Shown in pieces: positions 42,172 to 51,864 of a DNA stretch of 64,000 nt (position 1 is its first letter; each line of letters starts with the position of its first letter). The position numbers and the translations under genes are program-made. The notes beneath the pieces are model-generated. The model was not told where the DNA came from. It worked only from the letters and a program-made list of their open reading frames with translations, and ran no database searches. The stretch is from Treponema sp. (GTDB lineage Bacteria > Spirochaetota > Spirochaetia > Treponematales > Treponemataceae), in contig JAFUTH010000014.1 of assembly GCA_017484285.1 (NCBI GenBank), forward strand, positions 1 through 64,000. Reading direction: 5' to 3'.

Positions 42172-43158
42172 ATGTCTGATACGATAAAATTTTCATCATC
42201 ACAGTTGGAATCTTCTCTTGCCTCGTTTGCTGAGCGGGGAATCACTGAATTCACGTTGCAGGACGAGGCGATTCTTTCGCACAAAGGAAAGTTGCTCCAT
42301 TTTTTGCAGGTGTTTCGCGAAAAGGCGGGCAGTGTTTTTCTTACGCTTCCTGTGCGGGCGGAATTGCTCGACATGGATGTGTGCAAGGCGTGTGCCGAAC
42401 TCTATTGCACGCTTGAAATTCCGCTTGAGGGCACAAGCAAAGGAAATTCTTACCTTTTTGACAAAAAATTCTATTCACGCCGTGCGCAAATGCTCAACAC
42501 GATGGGGCTTGTGTTCGGCTTCGACATGAATTTTGCTAGCACGGCGGGCGACAGCGTGAAGAATTTCCGCGACCGTCTTGATTTTGCGCTTTCGCTCTAT
42601 CCAAATCACATCGATTTTCCGCAATTGGAGTCAGCGGCAGAAAACGCACCCAAGCCGAGCGCGACTTTTTCCACACAGGACATCAAAATGGCGAAAGAAT
42701 GCGCTCATGCCGTCTCCACTTTTTACAGCTACGGGCGGGCAGTCACTTGGTTTTTGGCGGTGCTTGCTCCCTTAAAAATGAGCGCGGCGAAATTTTTTCA
42801 GGATTTTGCAGAATGGCAGAACTTGAATAACTGTGGGCTATCGTCCAGCTGGAAGCCAAGCGAGGCAAAACACGCCGAAATCGAAAAAATGCAGCTTTCC
42901 TTCCTCAAATTCAAATACGAAGAAAAAAACAAACCGCAGTTCTTTGAGGTCGTGAGCAATGTCGTGCGGCTGAACGGCGCGCTTTCCCGTTGCTACGGCG
43001 AGGGCGAGGAAAGCCACGTAGAGCTTCAATACAATCCCGATGAGCTGCTTTCTGGGGCGGCGATGGATATTCCCTCATTTTTTGAGAACGCATTTATCGA
43101 AAACAGTACGGTCAAGGTCTTTATGGGCGAAGAAGATGTCGAATATCGGTACTGCTAG
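42172..43158 (+). CDS. Unknown protein, possibly a radical-SAM-like barrel without the iron-sulfur motif
   Basis: I do not recognise this 328-residue protein with certainty. Its first half (FAERGITEFTLQDEAIL; KAGSVFLTLPVRAELLDMDV; LEIPLEGTSKG; LFDKKFYSRRAQMLNTMGLVFGFDMNFA; DFALSLYPNHIDFPQLES) follows the pattern of radical SAM TIM barrels. Conserved stretches that usually read LxGLES, and a later GxPGDT-like turn, have counterparts in it. The CxxxCxxC cluster-binding motif is absent. The second half is helical and has no clear domain. ATG at 42172 lies just after the palindromic repeat. Function unknown. Confidence 0.6.
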   Translation: MSDTIKFSSSQLESSLASFAERGITEFTLQDEAILSHKGKLLHFLQVFREKAGSVFLTLPVRAELLDMDVCKACAELYCTLEIPLEGTSKGNSYLFDKKFYSRRAQMLNTMGLVFGFDMNFASTAGDSVKNFRDRLDFALSLYPNHIDFPQLESAAENAPKPSATFSTQDIKMAKECAHAVSTFYSYGRAVTWFLAVLAPLKMSAAKFFQDFAEWQNLNNCGLSSSWKPSEAKHAEIEKMQLSFLKFKYEEKNKPQFFEVVSNVVRLNGALSRCYGEGEESHVELQYNPDELLSGAAMDIPSFFENAFIENSTVKVFMGEEDVEYRYC

Positions 43159-43201
43159 CTGATTCCACGCGCGAAAAAATGTATTTCATGTCTTTTTTTT
43201 A

Positions 43202-43230
43202 TTGACGATTTTTGATAGATTTTACTATCT
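43202..43230 (+). promoter_or_regulatory. Promoter of grpE
   Basis: TTGACG (43202-43207), 17 nt and CTATCT (43225-43230) form a plausible sigma-70 promoter about 35 nt before grpE. No CIRCE inverted repeat (TTAGCACTC and its complement) is visible here or before dnaK. Confidence 0.5.
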
Positions 43231-43264
43231 TTAATTACAAGAAAAGATTTTCAGGAAGTAATTC

Positions 43265-43903
43265 ATGAAAGATAAACACGAAAAAACAGAAGAAAAAGAA
43301 GCTGTCAACGAAACGGAGCAGGCTACTTCTGAGCAGACTGACGCCGATTCTCAGACAGAATCAGCTGATTCAACCGAGTCAAAAGCCGAATCTGAACCGA
43401 GTGATTCCGCTGAAGCAGGCGAAGCAAAGAGCGAAAAATCAAGCGAAGAGCGAATCGCCGAACTCGAAAAAGAAAATGCTGACCTCAAAGACCAGCTTTT
43501 GCGCCGTGCCGCTGATTTCGACAACTACCGAAAGCGCATGATGCAGGAAAAACAGGACGCATTCGACTACGGCAACGCAAATTTGCTCAAGGATTTGCTT
43601 GATTCTCTGGACAACTTCGACCGCACGCTTGATGCCGCCAAAGACGCAAAGGACGCAAAATCAATCGCTGACGGAATCAAGATGATTAACAAATCGCTCG
43701 TCAGCATGCTTGAAAACAAATACAATCTGGTTTCATTCGGCAAAGAGGGCGACGCGTTCGACCCAGATTTGCACGAGGCAATCGGAATGCAGGAAGGCAA
43801 GGTCAAAAAAGAAGAGCTTGCCGCCGTGTACCTCAAAGGATACAAACTCAAAGACAAGGTTATCCGCCACGCCAAAGTCATGGTAGTTAAACCTGCGGAA
43901 TAA
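43265..43903 (+). CDS. grpE: Nucleotide exchange factor GrpE
   Basis: GrpE releases ADP from DnaK. The 212-residue protein has a long acidic, Glu/Ser-rich N-terminus (residues 1-60), a coiled coil (LEKENADLKDQLLRRAADFDNYRKR), and the C-terminal beta domain with FDPDLHEAIG and KVIRHAKVMV. It leads the grpE-dnaK-dnaJ cluster. A repeat of the ATCTGTG family separates it from dnaK. Confidence 0.94.
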   Translation: MKDKHEKTEEKEAVNETEQATSEQTDADSQTESADSTESKAESEPSDSAEAGEAKSEKSSEERIAELEKENADLKDQLLRRAADFDNYRKRMMQEKQDAFDYGNANLLKDLLDSLDNFDRTLDAAKDAKDAKSIADGIKMINKSLVSMLENKYNLVSFGKEGDAFDPDLHEAIGMQEGKVKKEELAAVYLKGYKLKDKVIRHAKVMVVKPAE

Positions 43904-43908
43904 TAAAA

Positions 43909-43975
43909 TCCACAGATTTACACAGATACACACAGATTATATAAAATCTGTGAAAATCGGTGCTAATCTGTGGAT
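43909..43975. repeat. ATCTGTG palindromic repeat (copy 4)
   Basis: ATCCACAGATT at the left and AATCTGTGGAT at the right form perfect ends of a 67-bp palindrome. CACAGAT units stand in the left arm and AATCTGTG/AATCGGTG units in the right. It lies between grpE and dnaK, where it could influence their relative expression. Confidence 0.8.
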
Positions 43976-44008
43976 AAAAATGTAAATAATTTATAGGAGA
44001 ACATAAAA

Positions 44009-45964
44009 ATGGGAAAGATTATTGGTATTGACTTGGGAACCACAAACTCTTGTGTTTCCGTAATGGAAAATGGCGAGCCGGTTGTTATTCAGAACTCTGA
44101 AGGCTTCCGCACAACTCCGTCTATCGTTGGCTTTACGGCAAAAGGCGATCGTGTTGTCGGTCTTCCTGCTAAAAACCAGATGGTCACAAACCCGAAGAAC
44201 ACCGTTTATTCTGTAAAACGACTTATCGGACACCGATATTCAGAGCTTTCTGGCGAAGCGACAAAACTTCCGTACGCAATCAAAGACAACGGGCAGGATG
44301 TTCGCGTTGAAGTCACCGAAAACGGAGCGAAAAAAGAATTCAGCCCACAGGAAATCTCGGCTTTCATCTTGCAGAAAATGAAAAAGACCGCAGAAGACTA
44401 TCTCGGAACCGAAGTCACTGAGGCTGTTATCACTGTTCCGGCATATTTCAACGACTCACAGCGACAGGCTACAAAAGACGCGGGTAAAATCGCAGGTCTC
44501 GATGTAAAACGAATCATCAACGAGCCGACGGCAGCAGCTCTCGCGTTCGGTTTCAACAAAGACCAGTCAAAAGAAAAGACAATCGCAGTCTATGACTTGG
44601 GCGGCGGTACATTCGATATTTCTATCCTTGAACTCGCTGACGGCGTTTTTGAAGTCAAATCAACGAACGGCGACACGCACTTGGGCGGCGACGACTGGGA
44701 CCGTGCTATCGTCAACTGGCTCATCGCAGGCTTCAAAGCTGACACAGGAATCGATTTGAGCGGAGATGCAATGGCGTTGCAGCGACTCCGTGACGAAGCC
44801 GAAAAAGCAAAAATCGCTCTTTCTAACCAGACGACCGTTGACATCAACCTTCCGTTCATCACGGCAGACGCGACAGGTCCAAAGCACTTGCAGAGAAGCC
44901 TTTCTCGCGCAGAATTTGAAAAAATGACCGATGACTTGTTCGAGCGCACAAAAGAGCCGTGCCGAAAGGCGTTGGCAGATGCGGGAATCTCAACAAGCGA
45001 CATCGATGAAGTTCTCTTGGTCGGTGGTTCGAGCCGAATGCCGAAAGTCCAGGAAATCGTTAAGGCAATCTTCGGAAAAGAAGGAAGCCGAGCGGTCAAC
45101 CCAGACGAAGCAGTTGCAATCGGTGCGGCGGTACAGGGCGGCGTTTTGCAGGGCGATGTTAAAGACATCCTCTTGCTCGATGTTACTCCGCTTTCGCTCG
45201 GTATCGAAACAATGGGCGGCGTTATGACAAAGCTCATCGCCCGAAACACAACCATTCCTACAAAGAAGAGCCAGGTTTTCTCTACGGCGGCAGACGGTCA
45301 GACAGCGGTTTCAATCCATGTCTTGCAGGGTGAGCGAGAGATGGCAAGCCAGAACCGAACGCTCGGAAACTTTGACTTGGTGGGAATTCCTGCTGCTCCG
45401 CGTGGCGTTCCGCAGATTGAAGTTACATTCGACATCGACGCAAACGGTATCGTTCATGTTAGCGCAAAAGACTTGGGAACGGGCAAAGAGCAGCACATTC
45501 AGATTACTTCTTCAAGCGGTTTGAGCGAGGAAGAAATCAACCGAATGGTCAAAGATGCAGAAGCAAATGCCGAAGCCGATAAAAAACAGCGTGAAGCAAT
45601 CGATGTCAAAAACGAAGCCGACAGCCTCGTCTATCAGACAGAAAAGAGCATGAAAGAGCTTGGCGACAAAGTTAAGGATGCCGACAAACAGGCAATCGAA
45701 GATGCAGTTGCAGCCCTCAAAAAGGCTCTTGAATCTAACAACACCGAAGACATCAAGGCAAAGACCGAAGCACTCAAGAATGTTTCATACAAAATCGCCG
45801 AAGAAGTCTATAAACAGCAGGGTGCCGCTGGCGCACAGCCGGGAGCAGAAGGCGCGGCAGGAGCTGACGCCGGAGCAAATGCCGGAAGCGCAGACAATGC
45901 CAATGGCGGAAGCAAATTCGACAAAGGCAGCGCCGACGACGTAGACTACGAAGTTCACGACTAA
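44009..45964 (+). CDS. dnaK: Chaperone DnaK (Hsp70)
   Basis: DnaK binds and folds client proteins in an ATP cycle with DnaJ and GrpE. The 651-residue protein starts [17 protein letters not shown]. It has [18 protein letters not shown] and [11 protein letters not shown] in the ATPase domain, the substrate domain from [13 protein letters not shown], and a Gly/Ala-rich tail ending [14 protein letters not shown] lies 9 nt before the ATG. Confidence 0.97.
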   Translation: MGKIIGIDLGTTNSCVSVMENGEPVVIQNSEGFRTTPSIVGFTAKGDRVVGLPAKNQMVTNPKNTVYSVKRLIGHRYSELSGEATKLPYAIKDNGQDVRVEVTENGAKKEFSPQEISAFILQKMKKTAEDYLGTEVTEAVITVPAYFNDSQRQATKDAGKIAGLDVKRIINEPTAAALAFGFNKDQSKEKTIAVYDLGGGTFDISILELADGVFEVKSTNGDTHLGGDDWDRAIVNWLIAGFKADTGIDLSGDAMALQRLRDEAEKAKIALSNQTTVDINLPFITADATGPKHLQRSLSRAEFEKMTDDLFERTKEPCRKALADAGISTSDIDEVLLVGGSSRMPKVQEIVKAIFGKEGSRAVNPDEAVAIGAAVQGGVLQGDVKDILLLDVTPLSLGIETMGGVMTKLIARNTTIPTKKSQVFSTAADGQTAVSIHVLQGEREMASQNRTLGNFDLVGIPAAPRGVPQIEVTFDIDANGIVHVSAKDLGTGKEQHIQITSSSGLSEEEINRMVKDAEANAEADKKQREAIDVKNEADSLVYQTEKSMKELGDKVKDADKQAIEDAVAALKKALESNNTEDIKAKTEALKNVSYKIAEEVYKQQGAAGAQPGAEGAAGADAGANAGSADNANGGSKFDKGSADDVDYEVHD

Positions 45965-46010
45965 TCTATGAAGATTTTTGAGCAGTTTTCACAAAGACAG
46001 AAAATTGCTC

Positions 46011-46112
46011 AAAAAATTGACCTGTGGGACGCAGACAAAAAGTAAGGGGGTACCCTTGTAGGGAGTTTCCTTGCTTTTTGTCGTCGCTGGGACCCGCAGG
46101 GCAATTTTTTAA
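46011..46112. repeat. Long structured palindrome between dnaK and dnaJ
   Basis: Arms of about 35 nt pair imperfectly. TTGACCTGTGGGACGCAGAC pairs with the segment complementary to GTCGTCGCTGGGACCCGC, and CAAAAAGTAAGG pairs with CCTTGCTTTTTG, around a loop with GGGTACCC. The right arm ends in a run of six T, so it can act as a dnaK terminator. A second small palindrome (TTTTTGAGCA/TTGCTCAAAAA) lies at about 45974-46015. Confidence 0.7.
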
Positions 46113-46144
46113 ACGGTTAATTTTTTTGAAAACGGAACAAAATC

Positions 46145-47302
46145 ATGGCTGGGAAAAGAGATTATTACGAAGTTTTAGGAATTCAGAAGAACGCTACGGA
46201 AGAGGAAATCAAAAAGGCGTATCGTAAGCTTGCCGTAAAGTATCACCCTGACCGAAATCCGGGCGATAAAGAGGCGGAAGAAAAGTTTAAGGAAGCCACC
46301 GAAGCGTATGAAATTCTCTCTGATGACCAAAAGCGACCAATCTATGACCAGTATGGTTTTGCCGGTCTTGACGGAATGGGCGGCGGAGCTGGCGGTGGCG
46401 CACAGTATTCGCGCGCATTCCACGATTTCTCTGACTTGTTCGGTGGCATGGGCGGCGGAATGGGAGGAGGATTTTCCGACATCTTCGAGAATATTTTCGG
46501 AGGTGGCGGTCGTTCATCTCGCCGCAGACCAGACGAGCCGCAGCAAGGGCAGAGTTTGCGCTACGACCTCAACATTTCTTTCAAAGACGCAGTGTACGGC
46601 ACAAAAGCCGAAATCACGTTCCAGCACAACGAAGCCTGCTCTGAGTGCCATGGTACAGGAGGAGCAAAGGGTGCTAAAAGAAAGCCGTGTCCGTCTTGTG
46701 GCGGAAGCGGTCAAGTTCGGCGTCAGGCGGGCTTTTTTGCCGTGCAGCAGACGTGCCCTTCGTGTGGTGGCGTCGGTACAAAAATCGACAAGCCGTGTGC
46801 AAAATGCCGCGGAACGGGCTATGAAACCGTCACCAAAAAGATGTCGCTCACAATTCCTGCGGGTGTTGATGACGGAAAGAGAATCGCAATTCCGCGCATG
46901 GGCGATGTCGGGGCGAACGGCGGACCTGCGGGCGATTTGATTGTTGTGCTCCACGTTGAACAGCACGAGTATTTTGAGCGCGACGGGCGCGACTTATATT
47001 GCGCAGTTCCCGTTACATTCGCGCAGGCGGCGTTGGGCGTTACGCTTGACATTACGTCTCTCGATGGCAAAAAAATCAAATTCGCTTTGCCGAGCGGAAC
47101 GACGAACGGCAAGCTCTTCAAAATCAAGGGCGAGGGCGTTCCGTATGCCGATTCTCGCAAGGGCGACTTGTATGTCAAAATCATCGTGCAGATTCCAACG
47201 CACTTGACGAGCGAACAAAAACGCCTTATGGAAGAATTCGCGCGGCTTGAAAACGCAACGACATCACCGCAGTGCGTGCCGCTCTCTTCTCTGAGCAGAT
47301 AA
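46145..47302 (+). CDS. dnaJ: Chaperone DnaJ (Hsp40)
   Basis: DnaJ delivers clients to DnaK and stimulates its ATPase. The 385-residue protein has a J domain with the HPD motif ([10 protein letters not shown]), a Gly/Phe-rich linker ([11 protein letters not shown]), and four zinc-binding CxxCxGxG repeats ([32 protein letters not shown]). The C-terminal substrate domains follow. It is a complete type I DnaJ. The dnaK-dnaJ gap of 180 nt is filled by hairpins. Confidence 0.96.
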   Translation: MAGKRDYYEVLGIQKNATEEEIKKAYRKLAVKYHPDRNPGDKEAEEKFKEATEAYEILSDDQKRPIYDQYGFAGLDGMGGGAGGGAQYSRAFHDFSDLFGGMGGGMGGGFSDIFENIFGGGGRSSRRRPDEPQQGQSLRYDLNISFKDAVYGTKAEITFQHNEACSECHGTGGAKGAKRKPCPSCGGSGQVRRQAGFFAVQQTCPSCGGVGTKIDKPCAKCRGTGYETVTKKMSLTIPAGVDDGKRIAIPRMGDVGANGGPAGDLIVVLHVEQHEYFERDGRDLYCAVPVTFAQAALGVTLDITSLDGKKIKFALPSGTTNGKLFKIKGEGVPYADSRKGDLYVKIIVQIPTHLTSEQKRLMEEFARLENATTSPQCVPLSSLSR

Positions 47303-47338
47303 TTAAATCGTGCGCGTAAACGAGCCGATACTTTTTAT

Positions 47339-48271
47339 ATGAATAGCCTGTCTGATTCGAACGAGAGATTTTTTGATTCCGTTTCTTTTCAAAAATACAT
47401 CGCTTCGGACTGCGACAGGCTTTCTTTTTTGCAGAACTATCTTTCTGAGCGCGGAGTGACCACTTCGGTTATTTCTCTCGAAGGAAAAAAGCACGTGTAT
47501 GTCAATTTTCCGTCGAGCGCGTACAATCCCATGTTCAAAATCAAAACGATAATTTCCCATTATGACCGAGTTGCGGGAAGTCCTGGCGCGAACGACAATT
47601 CCGCGGCGAATTTCGCGCTTGCCGATTTTGCCGTGGAGCTTTCAAAATCAAAAAAGGCGCACAATATCCGCATTTTTTTTACCGACGGCGAGGAACTGGG
47701 CGAGCAGGGTGTTTCTTCTCAGGGGGCGTTTGCGCTTGCCGAACTGTTCCGAAAACTCGGAATTACGAACGATGATGTGTATGTGTTCGATGCGTGCGGT
47801 CGGGGCGATGTTGCAATCCTAGCGCGGGCGGGCTTGGACTCAAAAGTAAATCCCCAGTTCAAAAAGAAATTTGTCGATTTGTACGAGCGGACGCAAAATC
47901 TCTTGAAAACGGCGGCGAAAAATTCCTGGATGACGCTTCCCGTGCCCTACAGTGACAACGCGGGCTTTCTTGCGTGCGGAATTCCTGCCGTGGCGATTAC
48001 GTTTTTGCCCAAAGACGAAGTTTCTTTCTATTACAAAAATCTCATGACGGACAAAAATCTTGAAAAAGCCGTGATGAACTGCAAAATCGATTCTGATTCA
48101 AAAAACGAGACTGACCTTTCGATTCAGCGTTTCAAATATCAAGAGCAAATGCCCAAAACATGGCGGCTTTTCCATACCGAATACGATAATTTCTTGAGTC
48201 TTACGCTGGAATCATTCCCATTTTTGCTCAAAATTCTCTCTCAGATTGCCGCACACTTTACACTTGCTTAA
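47339..48271 (+). CDS. M28-family-like zinc peptidase
   Basis: The 310-residue protein reads as a di-zinc aminopeptidase of the M28 type. Ligand candidates in order are His in IISHYDRV, Asp in GANDNSAANFAL, Glu-Glu in TDGEELG, Asp in VFDACGRGD, and a distal His in RLFHTEYDN. YSDNAGFLACGIPAVAIT matches the family's substrate loop. No signal peptide is evident, so it is probably cytoplasmic. A GATACT box ends 6 nt before the ATG, possibly a leaderless start. Specificity unknown. Confidence 0.8.
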   Translation: MNSLSDSNERFFDSVSFQKYIASDCDRLSFLQNYLSERGVTTSVISLEGKKHVYVNFPSSAYNPMFKIKTIISHYDRVAGSPGANDNSAANFALADFAVELSKSKKAHNIRIFFTDGEELGEQGVSSQGAFALAELFRKLGITNDDVYVFDACGRGDVAILARAGLDSKVNPQFKKKFVDLYERTQNLLKTAAKNSWMTLPVPYSDNAGFLACGIPAVAITFLPKDEVSFYYKNLMTDKNLEKAVMNCKIDSDSKNETDLSIQRFKYQEQMPKTWRLFHTEYDNFLSLTLESFPFLLKILSQIAAHFTLA

Positions 48272-48422
48272 TGTGCCTATTCAAATTTCGTAAATTTTTT
48301 AAAATATGTCGGAATAGTTAAAAAATCGATAAAAAAACAGTAAAAATGACAGAAGATTGATAGAAAAGAATTTTGTTTTTCGTTAAAATACTCTTATATT
48401 TCTTTAGAGGAGAAAAAACGAA

Positions 48423-51050
48423 ATGGCTGAAGAAAACAAAGAACTTTCAGAACCACAGAAGGAAATCAATGGGCTTGTCGAACGAGCTCAGAAGGCGTTG
48501 GAAGCGTATGCTTCTTATGATCAGGAAAAGATTGACTACATCGTTGCAAAAGCCAGCGTTGCAGCCCTTGACCATCACGGTTCGCTTGCAAAACTTGCAG
48601 TCGAAGAAACAAAGCGTGGTGTTTTTGAAGATAAGGCCACAAAGAATCTCTTCGCATGTGAATATGTCGTAAACCACATGCGCCACCTCAAAACAGTCGG
48701 CGTTGTCGAAGATGACGATGTTACTGGTATCGTAAAAATCGCTGAGCCAGTCGGCGTTGTGGCAGGTCTTACCCCGGTTACAAACCCAACTTCTACGGCA
48801 ATTTTCAAATCTCTCATTTGTCTTAAAACACGAAATCCGATTATTTTCTCATTCCACCCAAGCGCAATCAAATGTTCTATCGCGGCGGCAAAAGTCGTGT
48901 ATGATGCGGCAGTTGCGGCAGGCGCGCCAAAAGATTGTATTCAGTGGATTGAAGAGCCATCTTTGGAAAAAACAAATCTCTTGATTGGGCATGAGGGAGT
49001 CGCTACGATTCTCGCAACGGGCGGTAACGCAATGGTTCGCTCTGCTTATTCTCAGGGAAAACCTGCTTTGGGCGTTGGTGCGGGCAATGTTCCGGCTTAT
49101 GTCGAAAAATCTTGCGACTTAAAGCAGGCTGTCAACGACATCGTTATGTCAAAAGCCTTCGATAACGGCATGATTTGTGCTTCTGAACAGGGAGCTATCA
49201 TCGACAAAGAAATCTACAACGAGGCAATCAAGACTTTCAAAGAGTACCGTGCATACATGTGTAATGATGCCGAAAAGAAAATGCTTGAGAAATACATGTT
49301 CGGCGTTGACGGAGACCCGACCGTCGCTAAGCTTAATGCCGCTGTTCCTGGCATGAACCCAGTCGTGCTCGCAAAGAACGCTGGTTTCGACATTCCTGAG
49401 CGCACGAGCATCATTCTCGCTGAGTGTAAAGAAGTCGGCGTAAACGAGCCGCTCACTCGCGAAAAACTTTCTCCTGTCTTGGCTGTCCTCAAAGCGTCTA
49501 GCACTGAAGACGGTCTCAAAAAGGCAAAGCAGTTCCTCGAATTCGGCGGTCTTGGTCATTCGGCTGCTATTCACACAAAGGACAAGGAACTTGCAGAAAA
49601 ATTCGGTGACATCGTTCCTGCAATCCGCGTAATTTGGAACTCTCCGTCAACATTCGGCGGTATCGGTAATGTCTACAACGCATTTATTCCTTCTCTCACG
49701 CTTGGTTGTGGTTCTTACGGACACAACTCAACCGACGACAATGTAAGCGCCGTCAATCTTTTGAACATTAAGAAATTGGGTAGGAGACGAAATAATATGC
49801 AGTGGTTCAAAGTACCGTCAAAAATCTTCTTTGAGCGTGATTCAATCGAATACATCCATCAGATGAAGGATGTTCACAAAGTTATCATCGTAACAGACCG
49901 CTCTATGGTCGAGCTTGGCTTCGTTGACAAAATCACTGACCAACTCAAGCTCCGTCGCGACCCTGTTCAGTATCAGCTTTTCTGCGATGTCGAGCCGGAT
50001 CCGTCAATCCAGACCGTGCGTGAAGGCGTTGAGCTTATGCGCACATTCGCACCTGACACGATTATCGCGCTCGGCGGTGGTTCTTCAATGGACTGTGCAA
50101 AAGGTATGTGGCTCTTCTACGAGTACCCAGAAGTCGACTTCAACGACCTCAAACAGAAGTTCATGGATATCCGTAAACGTGCGTTCCGCTACCCAGACTT
50201 GGGCAAAAAGGCTCAGCTCGTTTGTATTCCGACCACTTCGGGAACAGGTTCAGAAGTCACTCCGTTCGCGGTTATCACCGACAAAACTGAGCACAAGAAA
50301 TATCCGCTCGCTGACTACTCGCTCACACCGACAATCGCAATCGTTGACCCGACTTTCACCTACGGCTTGCCGAAGAAAATCGTTGCCGACACGGGTATGG
50401 ATGTTCTTACGCACGCAACAGAAGCGTATGTTTCAACAATGGCGAACGACTACACCGATGGTCTTTGTATTCAGGCTATCAAAATGGTCTTCCAGTACCT
50501 CGAACGCTCTTACAACAACGGCGCGGCAGATACCGAAGCAAAAGAGAAGATGCACAATGCTTCTTGTTTGGCAGGTATGGCGTTCGCAAATGCGTTCCTC
50601 GGTATGAACCACTCTATGGCTCACAAAATCGGCGGTGAATTCCATGTTCCGCACGGTCGAGCAAACGCAATCCTCTTGCCGTTCACCATCCGCTACAACG
50701 GAACGCAGCCAGACAAGCTTTCAACATGGCCGAAGTACAACTACTACAAGGCTGCTGAACGATACGCAGAATTGGCTCGCATGCTCGGTCTTCCCGCAAA
50801 AACAGTTGAAGAGGGCGTTGAGTCTTACGCAAAGGCGTGTGGCGAACTCGGTATGCGCTTGGGAATCGTGATGAACTTCAAGGGGCAGGGCTTGGATGAA
50901 AAAGAGTACCTCGCAAATGTCGAAAAACTTGCGTACCTTGCCTACGAAGACCAGTGTTCACCAGTCAACCCGCGTGTTCCGCTCGTTGAGGATATGAAGA
51001 AGATTCTCACCGACGCGTACTACACGGAAGAATTTGTGGCGAAAAACTAG
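48423..51050 (+). CDS. adhE: Bifunctional acetaldehyde-CoA/alcohol dehydrogenase
   Basis: AdhE reduces acetyl-CoA to ethanol and regenerates NAD+ in fermentation. The 875-residue protein has an N-terminal aldehyde dehydrogenase domain with the catalytic cysteine in MICASEQGAI. After a linker, a C-terminal iron-dependent alcohol dehydrogenase domain follows, with GGGSSMDCAKGMW, TTSGTGSEVTPFAV and the metal ligands in NHSMAHKIGGEFHVPHGRAN. AGAGGAG lies 8-9 nt before the ATG. A GTCGGAAT word at 48308 also occurs upstream of the pectate lyase gene. Confidence 0.97.
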   Translation: MAEENKELSEPQKEINGLVERAQKALEAYASYDQEKIDYIVAKASVAALDHHGSLAKLAVEETKRGVFEDKATKNLFACEYVVNHMRHLKTVGVVEDDDVTGIVKIAEPVGVVAGLTPVTNPTSTAIFKSLICLKTRNPIIFSFHPSAIKCSIAAAKVVYDAAVAAGAPKDCIQWIEEPSLEKTNLLIGHEGVATILATGGNAMVRSAYSQGKPALGVGAGNVPAYVEKSCDLKQAVNDIVMSKAFDNGMICASEQGAIIDKEIYNEAIKTFKEYRAYMCNDAEKKMLEKYMFGVDGDPTVAKLNAAVPGMNPVVLAKNAGFDIPERTSIILAECKEVGVNEPLTREKLSPVLAVLKASSTEDGLKKAKQFLEFGGLGHSAAIHTKDKELAEKFGDIVPAIRVIWNSPSTFGGIGNVYNAFIPSLTLGCGSYGHNSTDDNVSAVNLLNIKKLGRRRNNMQWFKVPSKIFFERDSIEYIHQMKDVHKVIIVTDRSMVELGFVDKITDQLKLRRDPVQYQLFCDVEPDPSIQTVREGVELMRTFAPDTIIALGGGSSMDCAKGMWLFYEYPEVDFNDLKQKFMDIRKRAFRYPDLGKKAQLVCIPTTSGTGSEVTPFAVITDKTEHKKYPLADYSLTPTIAIVDPTFTYGLPKKIVADTGMDVLTHATEAYVSTMANDYTDGLCIQAIKMVFQYLERSYNNGAADTEAKEKMHNASCLAGMAFANAFLGMNHSMAHKIGGEFHVPHGRANAILLPFTIRYNGTQPDKLSTWPKYNYYKAAERYAELARMLGLPAKTVEEGVESYAKACGELGMRLGIVMNFKGQGLDEKEYLANVEKLAYLAYEDQCSPVNPRVPLVEDMKKILTDAYYTEEFVAKN

Positions 51051-51065
51051 TCTAGCATAATACGC

Positions 51066-51096
51066 AAAAATCCTCGTCTGCGGGCGGGGATTTTTG
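51066..51096 (+). terminator. Intrinsic terminator after adhE
   Basis: AAAAATCC pairs with GGATTTTT, with CG/CG pairs at the base of the loop, followed by a T-rich tract. It lies 15 nt after the adhE stop. Confidence 0.8.
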
Positions 51097-51107
51097 TTTG
51101 CGTTGAC

Positions 51108-51135
51108 TTGACTTTTTGTAAAAATGCGATATAGT
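51108..51135 (+). promoter_or_regulatory. Promoter of the small RNA at 51142
   Basis: TTGACT (51108-51113), a 16-nt spacer and TATAGT (51130-51135) form a strong promoter. It lies directly after the adhE terminator and has no protein-coding gene behind it on this strand. Confidence 0.72.
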
Positions 51136-51141
51136 GAAAGA

Positions 51142-51263
51142 CGATAGCCCAACAGAATGCGCTTAAATGGGCTTCGCACTTGTGCGAAAAAACGGACGGC
51201 GCCCGTTTCTATCTCTTACAACCGCTCTTTTTGGCGTTCCCAGAGGAGCGGTTTTTTGTTTTT
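51142..51263 (+). ncRNA. Candidate structured small RNA, about 120 nt
   Basis: A good promoter leads into about 120 nt that end in an intrinsic terminator. Between them I can pair GATAG (51143-51147) with CTATC (51209-51213) as a closing stem around three hairpins: CCCA/TGGG, TTCGCA-CTTG-TGCGAA and AAACGG/CCGTTT. The result is a four-way junction. I do not recognise it as SRP RNA, tmRNA, 6S or a known riboswitch. Its last 55 nt are antisense to the 3' end of the nuclease gene on the other strand. Confidence 0.65.
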
Positions 51264-51673
51264 GCCGCTCTTCCGTGAAGGGTAGCTGTCTGAACATCGT
51301 AAAAATCGCCGTTTTCGGCTGGTGTGAGTTTTACGATGGCAATGTGGTTCTTTTCAGCGTAGAATTTTGTGAGGATAAGCGAGCCGTTTTGTCCTTGATA
51401 AATCGCATCATAGTCAGAATAAGTATCTTCAATAAAATCTCGTGCCGTGCTGTAGCCGCATTTTTTAAGGGCTTCCTTGCGTTCTGGTCGTTCAATGTGC
51501 TTTTCGCCGTAATTTCCGTCTGCACCATCGATTTGAACTCCGATTCTGAGCCTGATTTTTCCAGCCTGTCGCTTTATAAGCCGCGCAATATCGGCGGAAA
51601 TTTCTCCGAAATCAAGGTTTTCGCTTTTTGTGAGAACAAATTCACCTTTATGTTGCACAGGTTTGTCAAGCAT
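51209..51673 (-). CDS. Stand-alone PBECR-type (barnase/colicin E5-like) nuclease domain protein
   Basis: The 154-residue protein resembles the phage/polymorphic-toxin PBECR domain (barnase-EndoU-ColicinE5/D-RelE fold). Matching features are HIERPERKEALKKCGYSTAR, DFIEDTYSDYDAIYQG, SLILTKFYAEKNHIAIVKL, and ENGDFYDVQTATLHGR. In other bacteria this domain usually sits at the end of large phage or conjugative-element proteins; here it is alone, with no mobile genes nearby. The last 17 residues are basic and encoded by the hairpin that forms the small RNA terminator on the other strand. An in-frame stop upstream shows that the gene is complete. No clear ribosome site. Confidence 0.72.
   Translation of the reverse strand: MLDKPVQHKGEFVLTKSENLDFGEISADIARLIKRQAGKIRLRIGVQIDGADGNYGEKHIERPERKEALKKCGYSTARDFIEDTYSDYDAIYQGQNGSLILTKFYAEKNHIAIVKLTPAENGDFYDVQTATLHGRAAKTKNRSSGNAKKSGCKR
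51220..51263 (+). terminator. Terminator of the small RNA
   Basis: AACCGCTC (51220-51227) pairs with GAGCGGTT (51246-51253), followed by TTTTGTTTTT. On the minus strand the same hairpin lies inside the end of the nuclease gene. Confidence 0.82.
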
Positions 51674-51864
51674 GAGTAAGGTAGTTTATCTTAATTTTTT
51701 AGAATATTCTATGTGTTCGGAATGAGTCTTAAAAGAATATTCTTGAAGCAAACAAACGAAGTGATATTTCAAAAATGATAATCGCCTTCGGTGAGCGGGC
51801 GGAGCGTTCCGCAAATCTCAGAAAATTAAGTTATTAGTTTAAACTCTTTTGATTGATTGTCTGC

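Noticed and set aside
43159..43264. CIRCE element for HrcA control of grpE-dnaK-dnaJ
   Set aside because: I looked for TTAGCACTC and its inverted partner before grpE, dnaK and dnaJ and saw none.
51167..51679. A 170-codon frame on the plus strand opposite the PBECR-type gene
   Set aside because: Its translation is cysteine- and phenylalanine-rich without family features, while the minus-strand frame reads as a known domain. It also runs through the small RNA terminator.
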